12,769 nt of DNA from Miltoncostaeales bacterium (GTDB taxonomy: Bacteria; Actinomycetota; Thermoleophilia; Miltoncostaeales; Miltoncostaeaceae). The stretch is from NCBI GenBank assembly GCA_030829765.1, contig JAUROO010000045.1:1-12769 (forward strand). The letters run 5' to 3'. Shown piece after piece: positions 6,447 through 12,769 of the stretch. Each line of letters starts with the position of its first letter. Position 1 is the first letter of the stretch. Made by a program: the position numbers and the translations under genes. The notes beneath the pieces were generated by a model. The model was not told where the DNA came from and made no database searches. It saw only the letters and a list, made by a program, of their open reading frames with translations.

Positions 6447-7402
6447 CCGGGGCCCGACGCGCAGCGGACCACCCGATCGCGATCCTCGTCAACCCGCGGT
6501 CCACTGCCGCCCAACCCGGGCTGACCGAATACGCCGAGGCACAGCTTGCGCCGCTCGGGGTGCGCGCGGTGCTGACCACGCAGGAACGTGGGCACGCGGC
6601 CGACCTGGCGCGGCTCGCCACGCAGGAGCACGAAGCCCTTACCGTGGTGACGCTGGGCGGCGACGGCACCGCCGCCGAGGCCGCGGGCGCGCTGGTGGGC
6701 ACCGGAGCCGCGCTCGCGCCCATGCCCACCGGCAGCACCAACGTCTTCGCCCGCACCATCGGGTGGCCCATGCAACCGCGCCTGGCGATCGACCGGCTCG
6801 TCGATGCCATCGCAGGGGGCCAGCACGCGGCCCCCGTCACCATCGGCCATGTCGAAGCCGGTGACGACGAGCGCTTCTTCATCGTCAATGCCGGCGTGGG
6901 GATCGATGCCGAGGCCGCCGACCTCGTGGAGCGCCATCCGCAATGGAAGAAGCGCGTGGGACAGGCATGGTTCGCCAGCGCCACGGCCCTTGCTGCCGCG
7001 CGCCAGTGGCGCAGGCCGCTGATGCGCGTGGCCATCGACGGAGGCACGCCCTTCCCCCTGGCTTCCATCAGCGTCGCCTGCACCCGTCCGTATGCGTATT
7101 TCCGCAGCCGGCCCTTTGACCTCATCCCCGATGCCGGGCACGAGGGCGCGCTGGGCTGGCTGGGGGCGGTATCGCGCGGACTGGGAGGTCCCGGCATCGC
7201 CGCAGCCGGCGCGCTCACCGGTGCCTGGCATCTGGGATCGTCCCGCGTCGCCCATGGCATGGCCACCGAGTCCATCGTCATCGACGACGGGGACGGCGTG
7301 GCCCTCCAGGCCGACGGCGAGGCCCTGGGGCGCCACCGGCGCGTCGTCATGCGGCCCGCCACCGGACTGCTGGTACTGCGCGGCGACGGCCTGACGGCCT
7401 AG
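6443..7402 (+). CDS. Diacylglycerol kinase family / lipid kinase
   Basis: A 319-residue member of the DAGK catalytic-domain family (DagK/YegS/sphingosine-kinase type), which transfers phosphate from ATP to a lipid hydroxyl. Visible motifs are VNPRS near residue 16, the nucleotide-binding GGDGT at 72-76, PTGSTNVFAR at 95-104, and ADGE near the C-terminus, the usual ending of the second beta domain. The length matches the family (~290-330). ATG 6443 overlaps the hydrolase stop (ATGA), with GGGGA just upstream. The hydrolase neighbour is compatible with lipid turnover, but that is inference. The gene ends at TAG 7400-7402, which overlaps the stop of the convergent gene through the palindrome CTAG. 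The exact lipid substrate is unknown. Confidence 0.92.
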   Translation: MTGARRAADHPIAILVNPRSTAAQPGLTEYAEAQLAPLGVRAVLTTQERGHAADLARLATQEHEALTVVTLGGDGTAAEAAGALVGTGAALAPMPTGSTNVFARTIGWPMQPRLAIDRLVDAIAGGQHAAPVTIGHVEAGDDERFFIVNAGVGIDAEAADLVERHPQWKKRVGQAWFASATALAAARQWRRPLMRVAIDGGTPFPLASISVACTRPYAYFRSRPFDLIPDAGHEGALGWLGAVSRGLGGPGIAAAGALTGAWHLGSSRVAHGMATESIVIDDGDGVALQADGEALGRHRRVVMRPATGLLVLRGDGLTA

Positions 7403-7791
7403 ATACCGGTCCCGGTCACCAGATCGTCGAGGTGGGCGTCGATGCGGCGCCCCAGCATTGCGAGCGCCCGCGTGCTGCCGGGCCCCCCGTGGCGCGCCAA
7501 CAGGCAGAGGGTGGCTCGCACCTCGCGCATCGCGGACGCAGCACCCGCGGGCAGGCTGCCGCCGTCCGAGGGGCCGGGGGGTGGCCACCCCGCAGGCCGT
7601 CCGAGCAGCAGGGGCGCGATCACCCTGCGCGTGCCGGACACCACCAGGTCGAACTCCGCGTCGGGCAGGCCGGCGCGGGCATCATCGAGGATGTCCCGCA
7701 CCAGTGGCCAGGGGTCCGACGGCTCGCCGTCGGGCAGCGCGCGCGCAAGGGCCGCGGGGTCATCGATATCCGCGAGGCGCGCGGGGTCCAT
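7399..7791 (-). CDS. Hypothetical protein at the 3' end of the fab/acc operon
   Basis: Not recognised. From ATG 7791 it gives 130 residues; from GTG 7824, two bases after the accA stop, it gives 141. Neither has a good Shine-Dalgarno sequence. The protein is soluble, acidic in the first half (ADIDDPAAL, ILDDARAGLPDAEFD) and apparently helical, with a Pro/Gly-rich linker near residues 75-92 and an Arg/Leu-rich C-terminal helix region (MREVRATLCLLARHGG). No catalytic motif, membrane segment or signal peptide is seen. It is the last gene before the convergent lipid kinase, sharing the CTAG stop tetramer. Its position suggests cotranscription with accA. The composition resembles a real protein more than a shadow frame, but the function is unknown. 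Confidence 0.62.
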   Translation of the reverse strand: MDPARLADIDDPAALARALPDGEPSDPWPLVRDILDDARAGLPDAEFDLVVSGTRRVIAPLLLGRPAGWPPPGPSDGGSLPAGAASAMREVRATLCLLARHGGPGSTRALAMLGRRIDAHLDDLVTGTGI

Positions 7792-7826
7792 CCGGCGCAC
7801 GGAGGGATCGTCCTGATCCCCCACGG

Positions 7827-8747
7827 TCAGCCGGGCGGGGGCGTCCCGCGACCCGTGGCCATGCCCATGCCGCCCTCCGGGTCGCGCAGCGGTCCCAGCT
7901 TGCGGAACCGCTCGCGGCGGGCGCGCCGGCGCTCCACCGGGGGCATTGCACCCAGGTCGGTCAGGGCGCGGTAGATGTACTGGTCCAGGATCTCGGCGGC
8001 CTGCTCGTGGTCGGTATGCGCCCCGCCATCGGGCTCGGGCACCACGGCGTCCACCACGCCCCACCGGTAGCAATTGGCGGCCGTCGGCTTGAACGCCTGC
8101 GCGGCCTGGCGGGCCTTGCTGGCATCGCGCCACAGGATGGCCGAGGCGCCCTCCGGGCTGATGACCGAGTAGGTGCTGTTCTCCAGCATGAGGACACGGT
8201 CCGCCACCCCCAGGCCCAACGCGCCACCGGAGGACCCCTCGCCGATGATCACCGCGAGCGTGGGCACGTCCAGCCGCCACATCATCTGGATGCTGCGGCT
8301 GATCGCGCCGCCCTGTCCGCGCTCCTCGGCGCTCGCCCCCGGGAAGGCGCCCGGTGTGTCGATGAGGGTCACCACGGGTATTCCCAGGCGGTTTGCGATC
8401 TCCATCACACGCATGGCCTTGCGGTACCCCTCGGGGCCCGCCATGCCGAAGTTGCGGAAGGTGCGCTCGTTGGTGTCACGGCCCTTCTGCTGGCCGATGA
8501 ATGCCACGGGGCGATCGTGAAACCGCCCGAATCCGGCGACCATCGCATGGTCGTCGCCGAACAGGCGGTCGCCGTGGACCTCCTCGAAGTCCGAGCACAT
8601 CCGGGTGATGTAGTCGAGCGTGTAGGGGCGCTCCGCATGGCGCGCGAGCTGCACGCTTGCCCACAGGTCGTCGTCCACGGCCTCGGGTGCGCGCCGCACC
8701 TTCTCGGCCACCTTGCGCACGAAGCGCCCGCCGCCGCGCTCGCTCAT
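7827..8747 (-). CDS. accA: Acetyl-CoA carboxylase carboxyltransferase subunit alpha
   Basis: A 306-residue crotonase-fold subunit. With AccD it moves CO2 from carboxybiotin to acetyl-CoA to make malonyl-CoA, the first committed step of fatty-acid synthesis in the cytoplasm. It follows E. coli AccA closely: QLARHAERPYTLDYI (33-47), GQQKGRDTNE (85-94), RNFGMAGPEGYRKA (98-111), IDTPGAFPG (129-137), EERGQGGAI (141-149), IGEGSSGGALGLG (168-180) and YSVISPEG (193-200). The start is ATG 8747, which overlaps the accD stop (ATGA) behind a strong GGGGAGGA site. The N-terminus is about 32 residues shorter than in E. coli, lacking the helical lead-in. The C-terminal ~30 residues are basic then Gly/Pro-rich. 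Separate accA and accD genes mean this is the multi-subunit ACC type. Confidence 0.97.
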   Translation of the reverse strand: MSERGGGRFVRKVAEKVRRAPEAVDDDLWASVQLARHAERPYTLDYITRMCSDFEEVHGDRLFGDDHAMVAGFGRFHDRPVAFIGQQKGRDTNERTFRNFGMAGPEGYRKAMRVMEIANRLGIPVVTLIDTPGAFPGASAEERGQGGAISRSIQMMWRLDVPTLAVIIGEGSSGGALGLGVADRVLMLENSTYSVISPEGASAILWRDASKARQAAQAFKPTAANCYRWGVVDAVVPEPDGGAHTDHEQAAEILDQYIYRALTDLGAMPPVERRRARRERFRKLGPLRDPEGGMGMATGRGTPPPG

Positions 8748-9757
8748 TCCGGGTCCTCCCCGTCCGGGGATCCCGGCCTGATGCGGTCCATCACCTTGCG
8801 GGGCAGTGACTGCACGGCGCCCGCCGCGCGCTGCGCACCGCCCTGGGCCCACTGCAGCGCCGGGGACCCCATGGCTCCCGGCCCCTCGAGCTCGGGCCGA
8901 CGCAGGATGTGCAGCACGCGCCCGATGCGCTCGGCCAGCTCGCGCCGATCCACCACGGCGTCCACCTGGCCGTTCTCCAGCTGCCGCTCCGCGCGCCCGA
9001 AGTCGGAGGGCAGCACCTCGCGGGTGGTCTCCTCGATCACGCGGGGACCGCTGAAGGCAATGAGCGCACCGGGCTCCGCGTACGTGATGTCGCCGAGCGA
9101 TGCGAAGGATGCCCACACGCCACCCGTGGTGGGATGGGCCAGCACCACCACCACCGGCACCCGGGCCTCGGCGAGCGCGTCCAGCGCGATGACCGTCTTG
9201 GCCATCTGCATCAGCGCGAGCGTGCCCTCCTGCATGCGCGCGCCGCCCGAGGCCGCGACCACGATGAGCGGCTGGCCCTTCTGGGCGGCGTGGTCGCAGG
9301 CGCGTGCCAGCTTCTCGCCCACCACGGCACCCATGCTGCCGCCCATGTACGAGAAGTCCATGATCGCGGCCACGGCGGGCACATGGCGGACCTCCAGCTC
9401 GGCGCACACGATGGCCTCGCCCAGCCCGGTGGACTTCTCCGCATCGGCGATGCGCTCGGTGTACGGCTTGAGGTCGGTGAACTGCAGCGGGTCCGCTGCG
9501 CGCAGCTCGGGCCACAGCTCGACATATCCCCCGGGCTCGCCCAGCTGCTCCATCCGCTCGCGGGCCGTCACCGCGAAGTGGTGGCCGCATGCCGGGCACA
9601 CGCGCAGGTTGCGCTGCATCTCGTCGGCCGAGTAGTGGCTGTCGCACTTGGGGCAGGTGCCGGCATCCGCGGAGATCTTGCGCGGGCGGGCGTCGCGGTG
9701 CGCCAGCTGGCGCAGGCGATCGACCGACACGTGGATGTTGCGCCCGACGCGACTCAT
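8744..9757 (-). CDS. accD: Acetyl-CoA carboxylase carboxyltransferase subunit beta
   Basis: A 337-residue partner of AccA in the carboxyltransferase tetramer. An N-terminal zinc ribbon has Cys35, Cys38, Cys54 and Cys57 in the CPKC-x15-CPAC spacing usual for AccD. The crotonase core follows, with IMDFSYMGGSMGAVVGEK, SGGARMQEG, LMQMAKT, HPTTGGVWASFASLGD, EPGALIAFSGPRVI and LPSDFGRAE. The C-terminal ~40 residues are a low-complexity basic tail beyond the core. ATG 9757 is chosen because it gives the usual short stretch before the zinc ribbon; the frame is open further upstream but that part shadows the phosphatase gene. The start lies 10 bases after the phosphatase stop, without a clear ribosome binding site. 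The stop overlaps the accA start, fitting the need for equal amounts of both subunits. Confidence 0.97.
   Translation of the reverse strand: MSRVGRNIHVSVDRLRQLAHRDARPRKISADAGTCPKCDSHYSADEMQRNLRVCPACGHHFAVTARERMEQLGEPGGYVELWPELRAADPLQFTDLKPYTERIADAEKSTGLGEAIVCAELEVRHVPAVAAIMDFSYMGGSMGAVVGEKLARACDHAAQKGQPLIVVAASGGARMQEGTLALMQMAKTVIALDALAEARVPVVVVLAHPTTGGVWASFASLGDITYAEPGALIAFSGPRVIEETTREVLPSDFGRAERQLENGQVDAVVDRRELAERIGRVLHILRRPELEGPGAMGSPALQWAQGGAQRAAGAVQSLPRKVMDRIRPGSPDGEDPE
8754..8761 (-). promoter_or_regulatory. Ribosome binding site for accA
   Basis: GGGGAGGA on the minus strand lies about 7 bases before ATG 8747, inside the last codons of accD. It fixes the accA start and hence its short N-terminus. 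Confidence 0.75.
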
Positions 9758-9767
9758 GCGGCGTGCA

Positions 9768-10382
9768 TCATCGCATGGACTCCGGCCGATGGATGGGCGT
9801 CGCGCCCGTTGCCAACCAGTCCTCGACCGCCTTGCGGTAGGTCGGCACCAGGCGCGCCTCGTGCCGGTGCTCCAGCAGGTCACGGGCCGCCACCTCGGGG
9901 GACCGGCCGCGCAGGCGCAGCACCGCATACGCCACGAACAGCGAGCGGCGGCGGCCGCGCTGGCAGTGGATGAGCACGCGGGCATGGGGGTCGTCGTCCA
10001 GCCAGCCGGCAGCGATCTCGGCGGCCTGCGCCCACTTCTCCGGCGGCTGATGGCGGCCATGGTCCCACATGGGGGCCACCGCGACGTTGCGGTCGCCGAA
10101 CACCTGCCGCTCGGCCGAGAGATCCTGGCTGAAGTGCGTCTGCAGGCGCGCCCGGCAGTTGACCACGTGGGTCACGCCCTCCCGGGCGAGTTCCTGCAGG
10201 CTCTCGGGCGTGGGCACGCTGCCCACGGCGATGCGCTCATCGCCGATCCAGGTCCACGGACGGGTCTTCGTGCCGGGCCCGTACAGGCGCGTGGCCACGC
10301 GGAACCAGGCGTCACGGAACGGCGTGAACGCCACCCGCATGCGGGACGGGAAGTGGGGCCCCGCGTGCCCGGACCGCGCCAT
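9768..10382 (-). CDS. Dual-specificity-type protein phosphatase
   Basis: A 204-residue protein of the Cys-based phosphatase superfamily. The P-loop HCQRGRRRS (139-147) matches HCxxGxxRS, with Cys140 as nucleophile and Arg146 binding phosphate. Asp107 in MWDHGR is the likely general acid. Preceding strands (WIGDERIAVGS, GVTHVVNCRA) have the layout of dual-specificity phosphatases: a GS motif, then a helix, then VVN. The N-terminal ~40 residues are extra and basic. There is no signal peptide, so it should be cytoplasmic. ATG 10382 overlaps the fabF stop by one base (TGATG) with GGAG five bases before. It lies between fabF and accD, so it is expressed with fatty-acid synthesis genes. Substrates could be protein Tyr/Ser/Thr phosphate, RNA ends or phospholipids; none can be chosen from sequence. 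Confidence 0.88.
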   Translation of the reverse strand: MARSGHAGPHFPSRMRVAFTPFRDAWFRVATRLYGPGTKTRPWTWIGDERIAVGSVPTPESLQELAREGVTHVVNCRARLQTHFSQDLSAERQVFGDRNVAVAPMWDHGRHQPPEKWAQAAEIAAGWLDDDPHARVLIHCQRGRRRSLFVAYAVLRLRGRSPEVAARDLLEHRHEARLVPTYRKAVEDWLATGATPIHRPESMR

Positions 10383-11656
10383 CAGCGCTCCACGCGTCGG
10401 AACGCCAGCGTGGCGTTATGGCCGCCAAAGCCGAACACGTTCGACAACGCCACGTCCACGTCGGCTTCGCGGGCCTGCCCCAGCACGTGGTCCACGCCCT
10501 CGCACTCGGGGTCGAGGTCGGTCACGTTGATGGTGGGTGGCACGACGCCGTCGCGCACGGCCAGGGCGGTCAGCGCGGCCTCCAGCCCGCCAGCCGCGCC
10601 CAGGGTGTGGCCGTGCATGGACTTCGTGCTGCTCACCATGGTGCGCGCAGCGATGTCCTCGCCCAGGGCACGCCGGATGACGCGGATCTCGGAGGGGTCG
10701 CCCACGGGGGTCGAGGTGCCATGGGCATTCACGTAGTCGACATCCGCAGCATCGAGGCCGGCGTCGGCGAGGGCCATGGTCATGGCGAGGGCGGGCCCCA
10801 CGGCCGTGGGGTCGGGCTCGGTGATGTGGTGGGCATCGCCCGACAGGCCGTAGCCCGCGAGCTCACAGATGATGTCCGCCCCGCGATCGAGGGCGTGCTG
10901 CATCTCCTCGAGCACGATCACTGCACCGGCCTCGCCCATCACGAAGCCGTCGCGACCCAGATCGAACGGCCGGCTGGCGCTGGCGGGATCATCGTTGCGG
11001 GTGGAGAGCGCCTTCATGGCGTTGAAGCCGGCAATGCCCACCAGGGCCACCGCGCCCTCGGTGCCGCCCGCGATCATCGCGTCGGCACGCCCAAGGCGGA
11101 TGTGGTCGAAGGCATCGCCGATGGCGTGGTTGGCCGATGCGCAGGCGGTGGTGCTGCACGAGAGCGGGCCCTTCAGGCCCAGTTCCATCGAGGCCTGCGC
11201 CGCACCCATGTTCGCGATGATCGTGGGGATGAACAGCGGCGACACACGCGTGGGGCCGAGGTCCCGCAGCCGCACGGTCTGATCGTGCCAGGTCTGGATG
11301 CCGCCGATCCCCGAGCCGATCAGCACGCCCATCCGCTCGGAGGACACCGTGCCCGCGATCCCGGAGTCCTCGTAGCCGAGCATGGCCGCCGCGACACCCA
11401 GGTGCGAGAAGCGGTCCATCCTGCGCGCGGTCTTCCGATCCAGGAACTGCTCGATGTCGAACGACTCCGGCACCTCGCAGGCGAAGTGCGTGGCGCAATC
11501 GGCAGGATCGAACTGCCGGATGGGCGCGGCCGTGGAGGTGCCCGCCTTCGCGGCGTCCCAGACCTCGTCCCGGCCGATGCCGAGCGGTGACACCAGCCCG
11601 ACGCCGGTGATGACAACGCGGCGCAGGCCGCGTCCGTCTATGAGCGTGGTCGCCAT
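10382..11656 (-). CDS. fabF: Beta-ketoacyl-ACP synthase II
   Basis: A 424-residue condensing enzyme that extends acyl-ACP by decarboxylative reaction with malonyl-ACP. The thiolase fold shows VVITGVGLVSPLG at the start, the nucleophile Cys172 in TTACASA, His312 in NAHGTSTPVGD, Lys345 and His350 in STKSMHGH, followed by LGAAGG, and the closing FGFGGHN. The Cys-His-His triad indicates a KASI/II enzyme, not FabH. Length is typical of FabF (~410-425). ATG 11656 has a strong GGGAGG site four bases upstream and starts 12 bases after the fabG stop. The reading frame overlaps the phosphatase start by one base. FabF is usually preceded by acpP, which is missing here. FabF and FabB are hard to separate by eye; length and gene context favour FabF. 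Confidence 0.97.
   Translation of the reverse strand: MATTLIDGRGLRRVVITGVGLVSPLGIGRDEVWDAAKAGTSTAAPIRQFDPADCATHFACEVPESFDIEQFLDRKTARRMDRFSHLGVAAAMLGYEDSGIAGTVSSERMGVLIGSGIGGIQTWHDQTVRLRDLGPTRVSPLFIPTIIANMGAAQASMELGLKGPLSCSTTACASANHAIGDAFDHIRLGRADAMIAGGTEGAVALVGIAGFNAMKALSTRNDDPASASRPFDLGRDGFVMGEAGAVIVLEEMQHALDRGADIICELAGYGLSGDAHHITEPDPTAVGPALAMTMALADAGLDAADVDYVNAHGTSTPVGDPSEIRVIRRALGEDIAARTMVSSTKSMHGHTLGAAGGLEAALTALAVRDGVVPPTINVTDLDPECEGVDHVLGQAREADVDVALSNVFGFGGHNATLAFRRVER
10388..10391 (-). promoter_or_regulatory. Ribosome binding site for the phosphatase gene
   Basis: GGAG on the minus strand, 5 bases before ATG 10382, lies within the last fabF codons. It favours this start over the in-frame ATG 14 codons further in. 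Confidence 0.6.
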
Positions 11657-11660
11657 GGTG

Positions 11661-11666
11661 CCTCCC
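11661..11666 (-). promoter_or_regulatory. Ribosome binding site for fabF
   Basis: GGGAGG on the minus strand, 4 bases before ATG 11656, in the short fabG-fabF gap. It is among the strongest Shine-Dalgarno matches in the window. Confidence 0.75.
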
Positions 11667-11668
11667 GC

Positions 11669-12400
11669 CTACATCCCCAGGCCGCCGTCCACCGGGATGA
11701 CCGTCCCGGTGATGAACGACGCCGCATCCGAGCACAGGAACGCCACGATCCCCGCGACGTCCTCCGGTGCACCGAGTCGTCCCAGGGGGGTGTGGCCGAT
11801 CAACTGCTCCTTGATGTCGTCCGACAGCACGTCCGTCATGTCGGTGCTGATGTACCCCGGGGCGATGGCATTGGCCCGCACCCCGCGTCCACCCGCCTCC
11901 TTGGCGAGTGACTTCGTCATGCCGATGAGACCGGCCTTCGCGGCAGCGTAATTCACCTGACCGGCATTGCCCATCAGGCCCACCACCGATGAGATCGCCA
12001 CGATGGACCCGGCGCGGCGCTTCATCATGCCGCGCAACGCCGCGCGCGCGCAGTAGAACGACCCCGACAGGTTGGTGTCGATCACCGCGCGCCAGTCGTC
12101 GTCGCTCATGCGCATCATCAGGCCATCCCGCGTGATGCCGGCGTTCAGGACCAGCGCGCCAAGTGGTCCAAGCGCCTCCTCGGCACCTGCCACCACCGCG
12201 TCGGCCTGCGCAGGATCGGAGATGTCGCCCTGCACCACGGCCGCGGCCATGCCGGCTGCCCGCACCGCGTCAGCCGTCGCGACCGCACCGGCCTCGTCGG
12301 CGACGTACCCCACCGCCACGTCATGTCCGGCAGCGGCCAGCGCGAGGGCGCACGCCGCGCCGATGCCGCGGCTCGCGCCGGTCACCAGCGCAACGCTCAT
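11669..12400 (-). CDS. fabG: 3-oxoacyl-ACP reductase
   Basis: A 243-residue short-chain dehydrogenase that reduces 3-oxoacyl-ACP to 3-hydroxyacyl-ACP with NADPH. The cofactor motif TGASRGIG is at 7-14, NAG at 87-89, and the catalytic residues are Asn110, Ser138, Tyr151 and Lys155 (YAAAK). FabG-specific features are GITRDGLMMRM after NAG, PGYISTDMT at 181-189, and the ending FITGTVIPVDGGLGM. Length matches E. coli FabG (244). ATG 12400 overlaps the fabD stop by ATGA, and the frame upstream of it is a shadow of fabD. The many SDR paralogues make single-gene naming risky, but position between fabD and fabF makes fabG secure. It should be a cytoplasmic tetramer. Confidence 0.97.
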   Translation of the reverse strand: MSVALVTGASRGIGAACALALAAAGHDVAVGYVADEAGAVATADAVRAAGMAAAVVQGDISDPAQADAVVAGAEEALGPLGALVLNAGITRDGLMMRMSDDDWRAVIDTNLSGSFYCARAALRGMMKRRAGSIVAISSVVGLMGNAGQVNYAAAKAGLIGMTKSLAKEAGGRGVRANAIAPGYISTDMTDVLSDDIKEQLIGHTPLGRLGAPEDVAGIVAFLCSDAASFITGTVIPVDGGLGM

Positions 12401-12769
12401 GCCATCACCCCGGCGATTCCCCCAAGGCCCTCGGGCCCGGACACCTGGTGCAGTACCGCATCGCGCTTCACGCGCTTGACCAGTCCGGACAGCACCCGGC
12501 CGGGTCCGAGCTCGACGAACCTGTCGGCGCCCATCGCCACGGCGGTCTCCACCGCATGGCCAAAGCGCACCGGGGAGGTCAGCTGGTCCAACAGCACCGC
12601 GCGCATGCGATCGGCGGGCTCGACCTGCGCGGTGGTGGTGCACAGGAACTGCGGATCGGGGGGCTGCGGGTCCCACGCCTCGAGCGCGGGCGCCAACCGG
12701 GCCGATGCGGGCTCCATCAGGGGGCTGTGGAAGGCACCGCCCACCTTCAACGGGGTGCCCTTGACCCCG
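12397..12769 (-). CDS. fabD: Malonyl-CoA:ACP transacylase, 5' partial
   Basis: The C-terminal ~123 residues of FabD, which transfers malonyl from CoA to acyl carrier protein; the start and the GHSLG nucleophile region lie beyond the window edge. Visible are the catalytic His in AFHSPLM (about the 14th visible residue), the SPVRF stretch and the family's closing pattern VELGPGRVLSGLVKRV. The frame is open to the window end, so this is truncation by the window and not a pseudogene. It overlaps fabG by ATGA. This is the most upstream gene seen of the fab/acc operon, whose promoter is therefore not in the window; fabH, acpP or a regulator may lie further upstream. Confidence 0.93.
   Translation of the reverse strand, partial: GVKGTPLKVGGAFHSPLMEPASARLAPALEAWDPQPPDPQFLCTTTAQVEPADRMRAVLLDQLTSPVRFGHAVETAVAMGADRFVELGPGRVLSGLVKRVKRDAVLHQVSGPEGLGGIAGVMA

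Noticed and set aside
7458..9635. 725-codon open frame on the plus strand
   Set aside because: Antisense to the unknown small gene, accA and most of accD, with Arg/Ala/Pro-rich low-complexity sequence; a shadow frame.
10418..11590. 390-codon open frame on the plus strand
   Set aside because: Antisense to fabF, His/Gly/Arg-rich, with no recognisable motif.

Overview
The window is gene-dense, high-GC bacterial chromosome made up almost entirely of housekeeping genes. The base composition, frequent GTG starts, a eukaryote-like (type 2) IleRS, and separate E. coli-style accA and accD genes instead of the fused-subunit carboxylases of Streptomyces and Mycobacterium would fit a deep-branching actinobacterial lineage such as Thermoleophilia. 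That placement is an inference from gene content, not a measured result. No mobile element, CRISPR array, rRNA or tRNA gene was seen, and no gene-free stretch exceeds 60 bases.

Region 1 (1-1116, + strand) holds the 3' end of a cell-wall L,D-transpeptidase, a small thioredoxin starting 14 bases downstream, and an 89-residue protein of unknown function with its own ribosome binding site. Region 2 (1149-5711, - strand) reads, in transcription order: a MtnX-like HAD phosphatase, ileS (ATGA overlap), and a membrane protein that joins a DUF4395 domain to a thioredoxin-like domain. Region 3 (5754-7402, + strand) diverges from region 2 across 42 bases and encodes an alpha/beta hydrolase and a diacylglycerol/lipid kinase, again with an ATGA overlap.

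Region 4 (7399-12769, - strand) is a fatty-acid synthesis operon reading fabD (partial) - fabG - fabF - dual-specificity-type phosphatase - accD - accA - unknown small protein. AccA and AccD form the carboxyltransferase that makes malonyl-CoA, FabD moves malonyl onto acyl carrier protein, FabF condenses it with the growing chain, and FabG reduces the product. Most junctions overlap or nearly touch, which suggests coupled translation. The acyl carrier protein gene, often found between fabG and fabF, is not there, and a phosphatase gene sits in the middle of the operon.

I found no clearly undescribed system. The points most worth a second look are the swapped GxHH class I signature motif in IleRS (known to be linked with extreme mupirocin resistance), the DUF4395-thioredoxin fusion, and the phosphatase embedded in the fab/acc operon.
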